A stretch of DNA of 64,000 bases from DAOPYU01 sp942493245 (GTDB lineage: Bacteria > Sumerlaeota > Sumerlaeia > UBA8349), in assembly GCA_942493245.1 (NCBI GenBank), contig OW818685.1:5642001-5706000 (forward strand), read 5' to 3'. A program made the translations under genes and the position numbers. This document shows positions 43,543 through 52,017 of the stretch, in pieces. The stretch's first letter is position 1; each line of letters opens with the position of its first letter. The notes beneath the pieces are model-generated. The model was given only the letters and a program-made list of their open reading frames with translations. It made no database searches and was not told the origin of the DNA.

Positions 43543-44247
43543 ATGCGGTCGAGACTGAAATTCCTGTTGTTTGTCGGGCTGATGATTGCTGGGATTGTCG
43601 GACTTTCATTATATGCATCATTCCATACTCTGAATAATTTTCCTCTGCCCTGTTTCTATCAGACGTATTTCCTTTACCCCAGCGAGTCTTCACTCGAAGA
43701 TCCAGCCAGGCAAACGGAGAACGACCCTGTTATTCCCGCGACTATTCTACGTTTGGGATGGGACGAGCGCTATGTGATCGCTGAAGTCTCTACATACGGA
43801 AAGATTCTCTACTATCTCATTGATACAGAAGACGCAGTAAAATACGTATTCGGTTCAAAAGACTCCTTCAACCGGAAATATGCCAGTCTCCCTCTCTCCA
43901 ATGTTCATCTATTGACTCCCTATTCGGCTTTCAAACACCGTGAAAAAGAAATGGAGGTCAAAATAGATTCACCCGAGATGGTCAATAACCTGAATGATTG
44001 TCTGCGCGACATGAGGACGATCGCGGGAGACCTCCGGGATTACCGGAGGAATCACAACCAATATCCCGAGTCATTGAAAAGAATCCACGATTACCCCGAT
44101 CCCTGGGGAAATCCGTATCGTTATGAAAATATGGGGACAGACTACAATCTGTATTCCGAAGGTCCACCCTCTGGAAAATCAATCCGCCTGCCCAATCGGT
44201 TTAAGAAACCCAATCCTCAGGAACTGAAAGTGGTGAATGTTCCCTGA
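43543..44247 (+). CDS. Membrane-anchored protein with a GspG/pseudopilin-like C-terminus
   Basis: A 234-residue protein. One transmembrane helix near the N-terminus (LLFVGLMIAGIVGLSLYASF). The C-terminus (DLRDYRRNHNQYPESLKRI, DPWGNPYRYENMGTDYNLYS) has the DPWGNPY turn typical of type II secretion GspG pseudopilins, though the N-terminal prepilin peptide is not there. The middle has no known domain. It is more AT-rich than its neighbours, which suggests transfer. ATG 43543 has an AAGGAG box. Confidence 0.6.
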   Translation: MRSRLKFLLFVGLMIAGIVGLSLYASFHTLNNFPLPCFYQTYFLYPSESSLEDPARQTENDPVIPATILRLGWDERYVIAEVSTYGKILYYLIDTEDAVKYVFGSKDSFNRKYASLPLSNVHLLTPYSAFKHREKEMEVKIDSPEMVNNLNDCLRDMRTIAGDLRDYRRNHNQYPESLKRIHDYPDPWGNPYRYENMGTDYNLYSEGPPSGKSIRLPNRFKKPNPQELKVVNVP

Positions 44248-44280
44248 AACCGGGATGCCTTCTGAAAAAGGGAACAAACT

Positions 44281-45333
44281 ATGCATTCCCTCCTTCCCCC
44301 GCCCCCCAGGCCTAGCCTGATCTCGGCCAGTCGGCGCACGGATATTCCGGCGTTTCATGGCGAGTGGCTGCGGGCGCGGCTGCGGGCCGGGTGGTGCGAG
44401 GTGGAGAACCCCTTCTCGGGTCAGGTGAGCCGGGTCTCGCTGGCGCCTCGCGACGTGCTGGCGTGGGTCTTCTGGTCGCGCCACTACGCGCCCATGTACG
44501 ACGTTCTGGAAGGGCTTCACGCCGGGGGACAACGGTTTCTGTGCCATTTCACGATCAACGGCTTCCCCCGGGTTCTGGAACCGCGCACCCCGCCCGCCGA
44601 CCTCTCCGTCGCCACCGCGTGGCGGCTCGCGGCGGATTTCGGCGCCGACGCGGTCCGGTGGCGCTACGACCCGATTCTGCTGACCTCGGTCACGCCGCCC
44701 GAGTGGCACGTGGCGAACTTCCGCGCGTTGTGTCAGGCGCTCGAAGGCCACACGCGGCGGTGCCTGTTTTCCTTCCCGACGCTCTACCGCAAGACGCTGC
44801 GCAACCTGGGCCGACTCGAAGCCAGTGGCGCGCTGCGGGTGTGGTCCCCGGCGGCGGGCGATTTCACGCGCGCCGACTTGGCCGCGTTGCTCGGGGAACT
44901 GGTGGCGATCGCGTCCGGTCACGGGATCGCGCTACAGGCATGCTGTTGCGAGCCGTGGGTACGCGAGCAACCGGGCGTGGGGGCGGCGCAGTGTATAGAC
45001 TGGCCGCTGCTCGAACGCCTCGGCGCGGGGGAGCACCTGTGGAAAACCGACCGGACCCAGACGGAAGACTCCATCTACAAAACGACCGAGGATGTGGCCG
45101 GTGAACCGGAGGATCTGTTCGGTGCGGCGCCGCCGGCCGTGTCGGTCAAGCGCCGCCCGACCCGTCCGGGATGCGGGTGCTACCAGGCCATGGACATCGG
45201 CGCCTACCACACCTGCGCGCACGGCTGCGCCTACTGCTACGCGGTGGACGATCCGGCGGCGGCGATGGAAGCGGTTCGTCGGCAGGATGTCGAATCGCCT
45301 TTGTTAACGAAGAATGGAACGGCAAGAAAATAG
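44281..45333 (+). CDS. DUF1848 family protein
   Basis: A 350-residue protein of a family found in many bacteria and phages. The N-terminal part reads LISASRRTDIPAFHGEW, then VFWSRHYAPMYDVLEGL and FTINGFPRVLEPRTPP, as in the family. The C-terminal part has a cysteine cluster (RPGCGCYQAMDIGAYHTCAHGCAYCYA) that could bind an Fe-S cluster or metal. The function is unknown; a radical-SAM-like fold has been proposed for the family from its C-x-x-C-x-C-type clusters. It starts with ATG 34 bases after the previous gene and ends at a 9-bp repeat. Confidence 0.8.
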   Translation: MHSLLPPPPRPSLISASRRTDIPAFHGEWLRARLRAGWCEVENPFSGQVSRVSLAPRDVLAWVFWSRHYAPMYDVLEGLHAGGQRFLCHFTINGFPRVLEPRTPPADLSVATAWRLAADFGADAVRWRYDPILLTSVTPPEWHVANFRALCQALEGHTRRCLFSFPTLYRKTLRNLGRLEASGALRVWSPAAGDFTRADLAALLGELVAIASGHGIALQACCCEPWVREQPGVGAAQCIDWPLLERLGAGEHLWKTDRTQTEDSIYKTTEDVAGEPEDLFGAAPPAVSVKRRPTRPGCGCYQAMDIGAYHTCAHGCAYCYAVDDPAAAMEAVRRQDVESPLLTKNGTARK

Positions 45334-45335
45334 AA

Positions 45336-45400
45336 AACCACGGAATACACGGAACACGCGGAAAAAATCGACTTCCGTGTGTTCAGCGTATTCCGTGGTT
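45336..45400. repeat. 9-bp-period hairpin (ACACGGAA flavour) between convergent genes
   Basis: Left arm (45336-45363) is made of ACCACGGAA, TACACGGAA, CACGCGGAA; right arm (45373-45400) is its reverse with about 24 of 28 bases paired. It lies between the ends of DUF1848 and the SPFH gene and may terminate both. Confidence 0.7.
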
Positions 45401-45422
45401 CAAAAAGTCGGTTTCCAGACCC

Positions 45423-46433
45423 TCACGCCTTCGGCGGTTGCCCGCCGAACAGATCGCGGATGGAGCCGACGGAGCCGAGGAGGGCCGAGGCTTCGTAGGG
45501 CATGTACACAACTTTGTTGTCCTGGCCGCTGACCATTTCCTTGAGCGCTTCAATGTACTTGAGCGCGATCAGGTACGAGGTCGGGTTGCCGCCGGAGTCG
45601 CGGATGGCCTGGGTGACTTTCAGGACCGCTTCGGATTCCGCTTCGGCGATCTTGATGCGCGCTTCCGCCTCGCCCAGCGCTTGCAGGACGGTGGCCTGGC
45701 GCACGCCTTCGGCCTTGTTGATCTCCGCCTGACGAATTCCTTCGGCCTCGAGGATCTTGGACTGCTTGAGCCCTTCGGCTTCGAGGATCATGGCGCGGCG
45801 GTCACGCTCGGCGCGCATCTGTTTCTCCATCGCCTGCTTGATGTCGTCGGGCGGCATGATGTCTTGCAGCTCGACGCGGTTGATCTTGACGCCCCACTTG
45901 TCCGCCGCCTCGTCGAGAATCGCCCGGAGTTTGCTGTTGATGGTGTCGCGCGAGGTGAGCGTGTGGTCCAGGTCGAGCTCGCCGATGACGTTGCGCAGGG
46001 TGGTCTGGGTCAGTTTCTCGATGGCGTCGGGCAGGTTGGCGATCTCGTACACGGCGCGCTTCGGGTCGGTGATCTGGAAATAAATCATGGCGCTGATGGC
46101 GATGGCGACGTTGTCGCGCGTGATGACGTTCTGCTGGGGAAAGTCATAGACGGTCTCGCGCAGGTCTATGCGGGTGATGGTTTCTTTCCGGAAAATCGTG
46201 TTTCCGTCGCTATCGGTCTTGATGTACTTCCATTCGATCGTGCGGGGTTTGTCGAAAATCGGCCAGATGATGTTGATGCCCGAAGACAGGGTCCGGTGAA
46301 AGCTCCCGAGACGTTCGATCACCATGGTTTCCGATTGCTGGATGATTTTGAAACCGTTGATGGCAAAGACGATCACAAAGATGGCAAGAGCGATAAGAAT
46401 GATGGGGACGGCGACTTGAGCGAATTCTTTCAT
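45423..46433 (-). CDS. SPFH/stomatin-like protein (band 7)
   Basis: A 336-residue flotillin/stomatin-type membrane scaffold. Residues 5-30 are a transmembrane helix, followed by the band-7 core (QQSETMVIERLGSFHRTLSSGINIIWP, DNVAIAISAMIYFQITDPKRAVYEI). The C-terminal part is a long Glu/Ala coiled coil (QMRAERDRRAMILEAEG, KAEGVRQATVLQALGEAEAR), then YIEALKEM. ATG 46433 has an AAAGGAA box. It lies downstream of nfeD, and a small ORF lies between them. SPFH-NfeD pairs act in membrane quality control. Confidence 0.92.
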   Translation of the reverse strand: MKEFAQVAVPIILIALAIFVIVFAINGFKIIQQSETMVIERLGSFHRTLSSGINIIWPIFDKPRTIEWKYIKTDSDGNTIFRKETITRIDLRETVYDFPQQNVITRDNVAIAISAMIYFQITDPKRAVYEIANLPDAIEKLTQTTLRNVIGELDLDHTLTSRDTINSKLRAILDEAADKWGVKINRVELQDIMPPDDIKQAMEKQMRAERDRRAMILEAEGLKQSKILEAEGIRQAEINKAEGVRQATVLQALGEAEARIKIAEAESEAVLKVTQAIRDSGGNPTSYLIALKYIEALKEMVSGQDNKVVYMPYEASALLGSVGSIRDLFGGQPPKA

Positions 46434-46539
46434 TTCTGCGTTCCTTTCAGGCTGTCGAAATGGAATCCGGGCCATTCACGGTGTGAATGGGCGGTCCCGG
46501 CTCTTTCGTATTAAGAGCAGAGGAATTTCCCCTGTTTTT

Positions 46540-46656
46540 TCAATAGTCTCGCGTATCTTTCCCGGTTGTTCCCCAAACATCCAGGATCACTTCGATCAGG
46601 AGTGGAAGAAGTTCCGAGAGCAGTCCCAGAAGAAACTCCACGAGGGACGAAATCAT
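46540..46656 (-). CDS. 38-residue hydrophobic small protein between nfeD and the SPFH gene
   Basis: The ATG overlaps the nfeD stop codon (ATGA), so translation would be coupled. The protein is MISSLVEFLLGLLSELL followed by PLLIEVILDVWGTTGKDTRDY: one amphipathic or membrane helix of about 25 residues and a charged tail. The frame uses normal codons and ends with TGA at 46540-46542. It is below normal annotation cut-offs. It may be a partner or regulator of the SPFH-NfeD complex; no homolog is known to me. Confidence 0.6.
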   Translation of the reverse strand: MISSLVEFLLGLLSELLPLLIEVILDVWGTTGKDTRDY

Positions 46657-47120
46657 TTTCGGGAGGGACTGCTGTTCTCCCCGCCGCACAATTCCACTAC
46701 GACCTTGTTGCCGTCAATCCCTTTGATGAGGACTTTCTGGCCGGTCTCGATGTCCGATTCATCCGCCGTCACGGCCCGCCAGTCTTCCCCTCCGATTTTG
46801 ACCCGCCCCGTCCTGGAAGCCGGATGGACCGCCTCGATCACGCAACCGGTCTGACCGATCAGCGCATCCGCATTGGTGTTGTACTTGGGAGTGTTGCGTT
46901 GGAGGGTTTTCAGAACCAGGGGGCGGATGGAAAACATCAGAATCGCGCACGCGACCACGAACACGACGAGTTGAAGGGTCAACGAGCACTCGTACCCGGC
47001 GAAGAGTGCGGTGACGAAACACCCCAACCCGAAAACAACCATCACGAACCCCGGCGTAAAAACTTCGAGGATCAACAGAATGATCCCCGCGATCACCCAG
47101 AGATGCCATGCCTGAAACAC
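46653..47120 (-). CDS. NfeD-like membrane protein
   Basis: A 155-residue short (NfeD1b-type) protein. Three or four transmembrane helices (WHLWVIAGIILLILEVFTPG, FVMVVFGLGCFVTALFAG, LVVFVVACAILMFSI) precede a C-terminal OB-fold (GQTGCVIEAVHPASRTGRVKIGGEDWRAVT). It partners the SPFH protein. GTG 47120 has a GGAG box; the track to an upstream ATG is likely untranslated leader. A promoter is at 47186-47215. The 3' end overlaps the 38-residue ORF. Confidence 0.88.
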   Translation of the reverse strand: MFQAWHLWVIAGIILLILEVFTPGFVMVVFGLGCFVTALFAGYECSLTLQLVVFVVACAILMFSIRPLVLKTLQRNTPKYNTNADALIGQTGCVIEAVHPASRTGRVKIGGEDWRAVTADESDIETGQKVLIKGIDGNKVVVELCGGENSSPSRK

Positions 47121-47185
47121 TATCGTTTCTCCTTTTCTCCCCCATGCGATTCTTCGCATGTGATTCTGCCAAACACAACAAGTCG

Positions 47186-47215
47186 AAAATACGGGAAGGT
47201 TCCGGTCCAAGTCAA
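47186..47215 (-). promoter_or_regulatory. Sigma70 promoter of nfeD
   Basis: On the minus strand TTGACT (47210-47215), an 18-base spacer and TATTTT (47186-47191). The whole element resembles the one at 47831-47860 over 46 bases. Confidence 0.55.
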
Positions 47216-47329
47216 GCGATACCGGTGCGATTGCAAACAAAGGTCAAAATTGGAATGGCCGGGCGGTTCCTGTTCAGTCGCTTTCTTGCACTCCCCGATG
47301 CGGAGCAACGCCTGGCTGGCCCGAGCGCT

Positions 47330-47743
47330 TTATTTCGGCGTCGTCTTGATATCCACCAGGTTGGAGACGGTTTTGATATCGGCGGGAGAATTCACCGGGA
47401 AGCGGATACCCCGGCCTTCGGCATAAGGGCGCGCTTCGGCGATCAGTTTTTTGATCTCGTCCGGAAGGCTGCTGTTCAAGGCGATCCCGACCGCGCGCTC
47501 CCCAAGGACGACGGCGGCCAGGAATTGGCCCTGCTCGGGCAGCATATAGAGCAGCGTTCTCTTTTTGTGCTTCAACAAGTGGACCCATCCGAATGTCGTT
47601 TTGGATGTTTTCCATTCCCGATCCAGCGGTTGAAACTTCCGGGCGATTTCCTCTATAATTCCGTTCCATATTTCACGGACCGGACCGAGCGCGGCGTCCA
47701 CCTGTTCTTCCGCCGGACCCTTGACTTCCGGTTTTGTTTTCAT
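47330..47743 (-). CDS. DUF3788 family protein
   Basis: A 137-residue protein. The central W-x-HLLKHKKRTLLYMLPEQGQFLAAVVLGERAV strand set and the end GRGIRFPVNSPADIKTV are typical of DUF3788. The function is unknown. ATG 47743 has a GAGGTG box; a GTG at 47752 is in frame but the box fits the ATG. Its own promoter is at 47831-47860. Confidence 0.75.
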   Translation of the reverse strand: MKTKPEVKGPAEEQVDAALGPVREIWNGIIEEIARKFQPLDREWKTSKTTFGWVHLLKHKKRTLLYMLPEQGQFLAAVVLGERAVGIALNSSLPDEIKKLIAEARPYAEGRGIRFPVNSPADIKTVSNLVDIKTTPK

Positions 47744-47830
47744 GACAGTCACCTCATGCGGTTGACTTCTGTGTGTGTCGAGATATGCGAAACAGGTTCC
47801 ACGTGTTCGGTTGAGATAAGGAGCAGAATG

Positions 47831-47860
47831 AAAATACAGGAGGGTTCAGTCCGAAGTCAA
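47831..47860 (-). promoter_or_regulatory. Sigma70 promoter of the DUF3788 gene
   Basis: TTGACT (47855-47860), an 18-base spacer and TATTTT (47831-47836), minus strand. It shares about 36 of 46 bases with the nfeD promoter, which suggests duplication or a common regulator. Confidence 0.5.
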
Positions 47861-47971
47861 GCGGCGCCGGAGCGATCAAAACGGATTTCAGAGTCTGGAA
47901 CGATCGAAGCGCTTTTTATGCCCAGACACCCGTGCGCCCCTGTCTTCTCTCCAAATTTGGGGATAAAGACC

Positions 47972-48000
47972 TTGACCTTTGGCTTGCGCGCTTCGAGAAT
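47972..48000 (+). promoter_or_regulatory. Candidate promoter for the Gfo/Idh-lpxB genes
   Basis: TTGACC at 47972-47977, a 17-base spacer and GAGAAT at 47995-48000. The leader would be about 118 bases. The remainder of 47744-48124 holds no gene. Confidence 0.35.
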
Positions 48001-48124
48001 GCTGGACAGCGGGGCCGGGTGCGCATGCCGTTTCTGGAACCCCGTTCCCGCGGCCGAGTGCCGCGATCCCGAACCCAAGACGGCCAGCCAACTGGCGGCT
48101 CTGTATATGAGGATAATCTGAACG

Positions 48125-49102
48125 ATGGACAAACTCCGTTTTGCCGTAATCGGTGTGGGCCGCATGGGCCAGCACCACGCCCGCATTCTGGCGGGGAACC
48201 CGCAGGTGGACCTGGTGGCCGTGGTGGACGCCAAGAGTTCGACCTCGCGCAAGATCGCCCGGCAGTACAATTGCGAAGAATACAAACACTACACACGCCT
48301 CTTCGACCGTTCGCCCGTGGACGCAGTGGTCATCGCCGTGCCGACGGTGATGCACTACGAGGTGGCCTCGCAGTTCCTCGAGCGCGGAATCCACTGCATG
48401 ATCGAGAAACCGATCACCAGTACCGTCGAGGACGCCGAGCGCCTGATTGCCCTGGCTGAAGAAAAGGGGTGCGTCCTCCAGGTCGGGCACATCGAGCGTT
48501 ACAACGCCGCCGTGCGCAAATTGTCCGAGATTCTCACCAAGCCCGCCTTCATCGAGTGTCACCGGTTGGGACCGTCCGCCCGCATCACCGACGTGGGCGT
48601 GGTACTCGACCTGATGATTCACGATATTGACATCATCCTGCAGCTGGTGAACTCTCCTCTCGTCTCGATGGATGCGGTGGGCGTCAACGTCTTGACCGAT
48701 TTCGAGGACATCGCCAACGTGCGCATGAAGTTCGAGAGCGGGTGTACGGCCAACCTGACTGTGAGTCGCGTTTCGCCCAAGCCGCAGCGCAAAATCCGCA
48801 TCTTCCAGAAAGACACCTACGTGTCGCTCGACCTGATGCCGGACAAACAGTCCATCGAGGTTTACCAGCGCATTCCCCGCCCCAACGCACAGCCGGGCGA
48901 GCCAAACGCCGATATCGTCTGCAAAAAATTGCGCCCGAAGAAAGAGGATATGCTGACGCTCGAGCATGGCGATTTCATCAAGGCGATCATGGAAGGGAAG
49001 ACGCCAGGAGTGACGGGTGAACACGCCCGCGATGCGCTGCACGTGGCGGTTGAAGTGGCCCGGCGGATTCGGGAAGCGAACGTCGTTCAGAATTTTGACT
49101 GA
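48125..49102 (+). CDS. Gfo/Idh/MocA oxidoreductase, GnnA-like
   Basis: A 325-residue NAD(P)-dependent oxidoreductase. N-terminal Rossmann motif FAVIGVGRMGQHH, then EKPITSTVEDAERL (the EKP signature) and GHIERYN, all typical. It stands 55 bases before lpxB. Gfo/Idh enzymes next to lipid A genes are often UDP-GlcNAc 3-dehydrogenases (GnnA), which with GnnB give 3-amino sugars and amide-linked lipid A. No GnnB aminotransferase is in the window, so the role is inferred from context. SD GAGGATAAT precedes the ATG. Confidence 0.82.
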   Translation: MDKLRFAVIGVGRMGQHHARILAGNPQVDLVAVVDAKSSTSRKIARQYNCEEYKHYTRLFDRSPVDAVVIAVPTVMHYEVASQFLERGIHCMIEKPITSTVEDAERLIALAEEKGCVLQVGHIERYNAAVRKLSEILTKPAFIECHRLGPSARITDVGVVLDLMIHDIDIILQLVNSPLVSMDAVGVNVLTDFEDIANVRMKFESGCTANLTVSRVSPKPQRKIRIFQKDTYVSLDLMPDKQSIEVYQRIPRPNAQPGEPNADIVCKKLRPKKEDMLTLEHGDFIKAIMEGKTPGVTGEHARDALHVAVEVARRIREANVVQNFD

Positions 49103-49157
49103 GGGGGGGACACAATGGATCCCCTCGAAGGACAAACCCGGCGCAGAAAGCCGCTGT

Positions 49158-50321
49158 ATGAGTGAGCCAAAGAAAATCTTCCTGATAGCGGGCGAGAACA
49201 GCGGCGACCAACCGGCCGGGCGTCTCGTGCGTGAAGTTCTGCGTCTGCGTCCCGACTGGCAGTTGGCCGGTCTGGGCGGCCCGCAGATGGAAAACGCCGG
49301 CATGCTCCTGCTGCGCAACATGATTCACGACCTGGCCATCGTCGGGATTGTCGAGGTGATCACCAAGGCGCCCCAGATCATTCAAGTTTATCGCATGGTC
49401 AAGCGTTACCTGATTCAGGAGCGCCCCGACGTGGTCATCCTGATAGACTACCCCGGTTTCAACCTCAAACTGGTGGCGCCGCTGGCCCACAAGCTGGGCA
49501 TTCGCGTGATCTATTATATCGTCCCGACCTTCTGGGCGTGGGACTACGACCGGGTGTACAAACTCAAGGAGTACTGCGACCGGATTTTTCCGGTTTTTCC
49601 CTTCGAGGAAGAATTGCTGCGCAAGGTGGGAATAGATGCAAAGTACCTGGGCAGCAAGGATCTCGATCAGATTGTTCTGACTCAGACGCGCGACCAGATT
49701 TTCGAGCGTTTCAAACTCGATCCGAACAAGAAACTCGTCGGGATTCTGCCCGGCAGCCGGCGACGCGAAGTGAATACGCTTCTGCCCATCATGCTCGAGG
49801 CGGCGGAACGTCTTGCGGCGGTGCGCGACGACGTGCAGTTCATCCTGCCGCGCGCCGCCACCATCCCGCTCGACCTGATCGACACCTACCTGTCGCAGTA
49901 CGACGTGTCGGTGAAGGTCATTGACGACAACCGGCTCAACACCCGCGCCGCGATGGATTTCTCGTGGGTGGCCTCGGGCACCGCCGCCACCGAGGGCGCG
50001 CTCATCGGCGTGCCGTTTGTGATTGTCTATAAGCTCAACTACATGACCTACTGGATTGCCAAGCGCCTGATCAACACGCCCTATGCGGGTATTCCCAACA
50101 TCGTGGCGGGCGAGATGGTGGTGCCCGAACTGTTGCAGGAACAGGCGACCGGGCTGAATCTGGCCGAGCACGCCCAGCACTATCTGGACGACGAACAGGC
50201 CTACCAGAATATGAAATACCAGTTGCGTAAGATCCGTGAAAAATTTGGCGAACCCGGATCTTCCAAGCGGCTGGCGGCGGCGGTTGTCGAGTTTCTCGAA
50301 AAAAAGAAGGGGAAGGCGTGA
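49158..50321 (+). CDS. lpxB: Lipid-A-disaccharide synthase
   Basis: Joins UDP-2,3-diacylglucosamine with lipid X at the inner membrane. The 387-residue GT-19 protein shows IFLIAGENSGDQPAGRLV (start of N domain), LIDYPGFNLKLV, YYIVPTFWAWDYDRV, PFEEELLRKVG, LPGSRRREV, WVASGTAATEGALIGVPFVIVYK (signature) and NIVAGEMVVPELLQ. Usual length. ATG 49158 is chosen as the family start; the open frame runs 47 codons upstream. It shows that the cell makes a diderm LPS. Confidence 0.95.
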   Translation: MSEPKKIFLIAGENSGDQPAGRLVREVLRLRPDWQLAGLGGPQMENAGMLLLRNMIHDLAIVGIVEVITKAPQIIQVYRMVKRYLIQERPDVVILIDYPGFNLKLVAPLAHKLGIRVIYYIVPTFWAWDYDRVYKLKEYCDRIFPVFPFEEELLRKVGIDAKYLGSKDLDQIVLTQTRDQIFERFKLDPNKKLVGILPGSRRREVNTLLPIMLEAAERLAAVRDDVQFILPRAATIPLDLIDTYLSQYDVSVKVIDDNRLNTRAAMDFSWVASGTAATEGALIGVPFVIVYKLNYMTYWIAKRLINTPYAGIPNIVAGEMVVPELLQEQATGLNLAEHAQHYLDDEQAYQNMKYQLRKIREKFGEPGSSKRLAAAVVEFLEKKKGKA

Positions 50322-50449
50322 CGGGACACCCGACGGGTGTTTCCTGAGAAGACGCGTTGCCCTCCTCAAAAGCGGTTCGTCGTTTCATTGGCAGGAGTGC
50401 CTGTTTATCTCCCGTGTGTAATTTTCAGAGTGAAAGGAAGACTTTCCCC

Positions 50450-51829
50450 ATGAAGAAGAATTTCGTTTTCGACACCAACGTCCTGCTGACCGATCCCCAC
50501 GCGCTCTACAAGTTTGGCGACAATAACGTCGTGGTGCCCATCACGGTGATTGAGGAACTGGACAATTTCAAACACGACAACAACACCCTGGGGCGCAACG
50601 CCCGTGAGGCGACCCGCGTCATTGACAGCCATCGCGGCCACGGCAACCTTTCCAAGGGGGTGGCGCTCGAGGGGGGCGGCACGTTGCGCGTTCTGACCAA
50701 TCTGGGCGTGGAACCTCCGCTTCCCTTCCCCACTCTCAACAAGACTGCCGACGGTTTGATCCTGGCCACGGCACTGATACTGAAGAAGAAAGAAGATCTG
50801 CCGGTTATCCTGGTCACGCGCGACACGAACCTGCGCCTGCGCGCCGATGCAGTAGGGTTGAGTGCCGAAACCTACAAGGAAGAGGTCACGGTTCAGATCG
50901 AGGAACTCTACTCGGGCCATGCCCGCATCGAGGTGACCTCGGACCAGATTTATACGCTCCGCTCGCAGGGAATTTTCATTCCCCAGGGGCAGACCCTCGC
51001 GCCGAACCAGTGTGTCTCGTTTGTGGACCCGGCGGACCCCGACAACGTCATGCTGGGGCGGTACCACGCCGACGAGGGACGCGTACGCCTCCTCTCAGAT
51101 GCCTCGCGCGGCGACGTCTGGGGCATTCAGGCCCGCAACACGGAGCAGCGTCATGCGCTCGACCTTCTGCTGGACGATTCGATCCGGCTTGTGACGCTGG
51201 TGGGGAAGGCGGGGACGGGCAAGACGCTGCTGGCCATCGCCGCCGGAGTCCAGAAGGCGCTCGGAGAACACGTGTACCGCAAACTGGTGGTGGCGCGTCC
51301 CATCGTCCCGCTCGGTAAGGATCTGGGCTACCTGCCCGGCGCGATGGGGGAAAAGCTCCAGCCGTGGATGGAGCCGGTCTATGACAACCTGGAACTGATT
51401 CTGCTGGCCAAGGAAAACTACACGCACGAAGAACCCGCCGAGGGGAGCACGGACAAGGACCGGAAGAAGCGGAACAAGCGGGCGACCACCGATGAGATCG
51501 TGCGCCGTTTCAAGGCCTCCGGCATTCTCGACGTTCAACCTCTGACCTACATCCGCGGACGCAGCCTGCCGCACCAGTACCTGATTATCGACGAAGCCCA
51601 GAACCTGACCCACCACGAGGTGAAGACCATTATCACCCGGGCGGGAGAAGGAACCAAGATCGTCCTGACCGGCGATCCGTACCAGATTGACAATCCCTTC
51701 CTCGATTCGAGCACGAGCGGCCTGACCATTGCCGTCGAGCGTTTCAAGGGCCAGAGCCTCGCGGGGCATATCACGCTTTTCAAGGGCGAGCGTTCACCCC
51801 TGGCCGAACTCGCGAGCGACGTATTGTAA
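50450..51829 (+). CDS. PhoH-like PIN-ATPase (PhoH2)
   Basis: A 459-residue fusion of an N-terminal PIN ribonuclease domain (residues 1-140: FVFDTNVLLTDPHAL, IEELDNFKHD, TRDTNLRLRADAVG) and a PhoH ATPase with GKAGTGKTLLA (Walker A), LIIDEAQNL (Walker B) and TGDPYQID. PhoH2 proteins are ATP-driven RNA helicase-RNases linked with toxin-antitoxin pairs; here no antitoxin-like partner is upstream. ATG 50450 has a GAAAGGAAG box. A terminator follows at 51879. Confidence 0.9.
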   Translation: MKKNFVFDTNVLLTDPHALYKFGDNNVVVPITVIEELDNFKHDNNTLGRNAREATRVIDSHRGHGNLSKGVALEGGGTLRVLTNLGVEPPLPFPTLNKTADGLILATALILKKKEDLPVILVTRDTNLRLRADAVGLSAETYKEEVTVQIEELYSGHARIEVTSDQIYTLRSQGIFIPQGQTLAPNQCVSFVDPADPDNVMLGRYHADEGRVRLLSDASRGDVWGIQARNTEQRHALDLLLDDSIRLVTLVGKAGTGKTLLAIAAGVQKALGEHVYRKLVVARPIVPLGKDLGYLPGAMGEKLQPWMEPVYDNLELILLAKENYTHEEPAEGSTDKDRKKRNKRATTDEIVRRFKASGILDVQPLTYIRGRSLPHQYLIIDEAQNLTHHEVKTIITRAGEGTKIVLTGDPYQIDNPFLDSSTSGLTIAVERFKGQSLAGHITLFKGERSPLAELASDVL

Positions 51830-51878
51830 CGGGTCGCGGATTCCGTCCGACGGTTTTTCGGGGACCGGATACAGGAGA

Positions 51879-51926
51879 AAAAGCGGTTCTGCGTTTTTCC
51901 AAATGGAAGACGGCAGAACCGCTTTT
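51879..51926 (+). terminator. Terminator hairpin after phoH
   Basis: A perfect 14-bp stem (AAAAGCGGTTCTGC with 51913-51926), a 20-base loop, and a TCATTTCTTTG tail. Confidence 0.7.
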
Positions 51927-51940
51927 CATTTCTTTGAGAC

Positions 51941-51969
51941 TTGCGCTTATCGGGGACTGGGGGTACACT
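51941..51969 (+). promoter_or_regulatory. Promoter of the Tat-oxidoreductase cluster
   Basis: TTGCGC at 51941-51946, a 17-base spacer and TACACT at 51964-51969. The leader to ATG 52018 is about 42 bases. Confidence 0.45.
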
Positions 51970-52017
51970 CGCCCCCAAGTTATTATTTCATGATTTCTCC
52001 GAAGCGGGGGAACGCGT

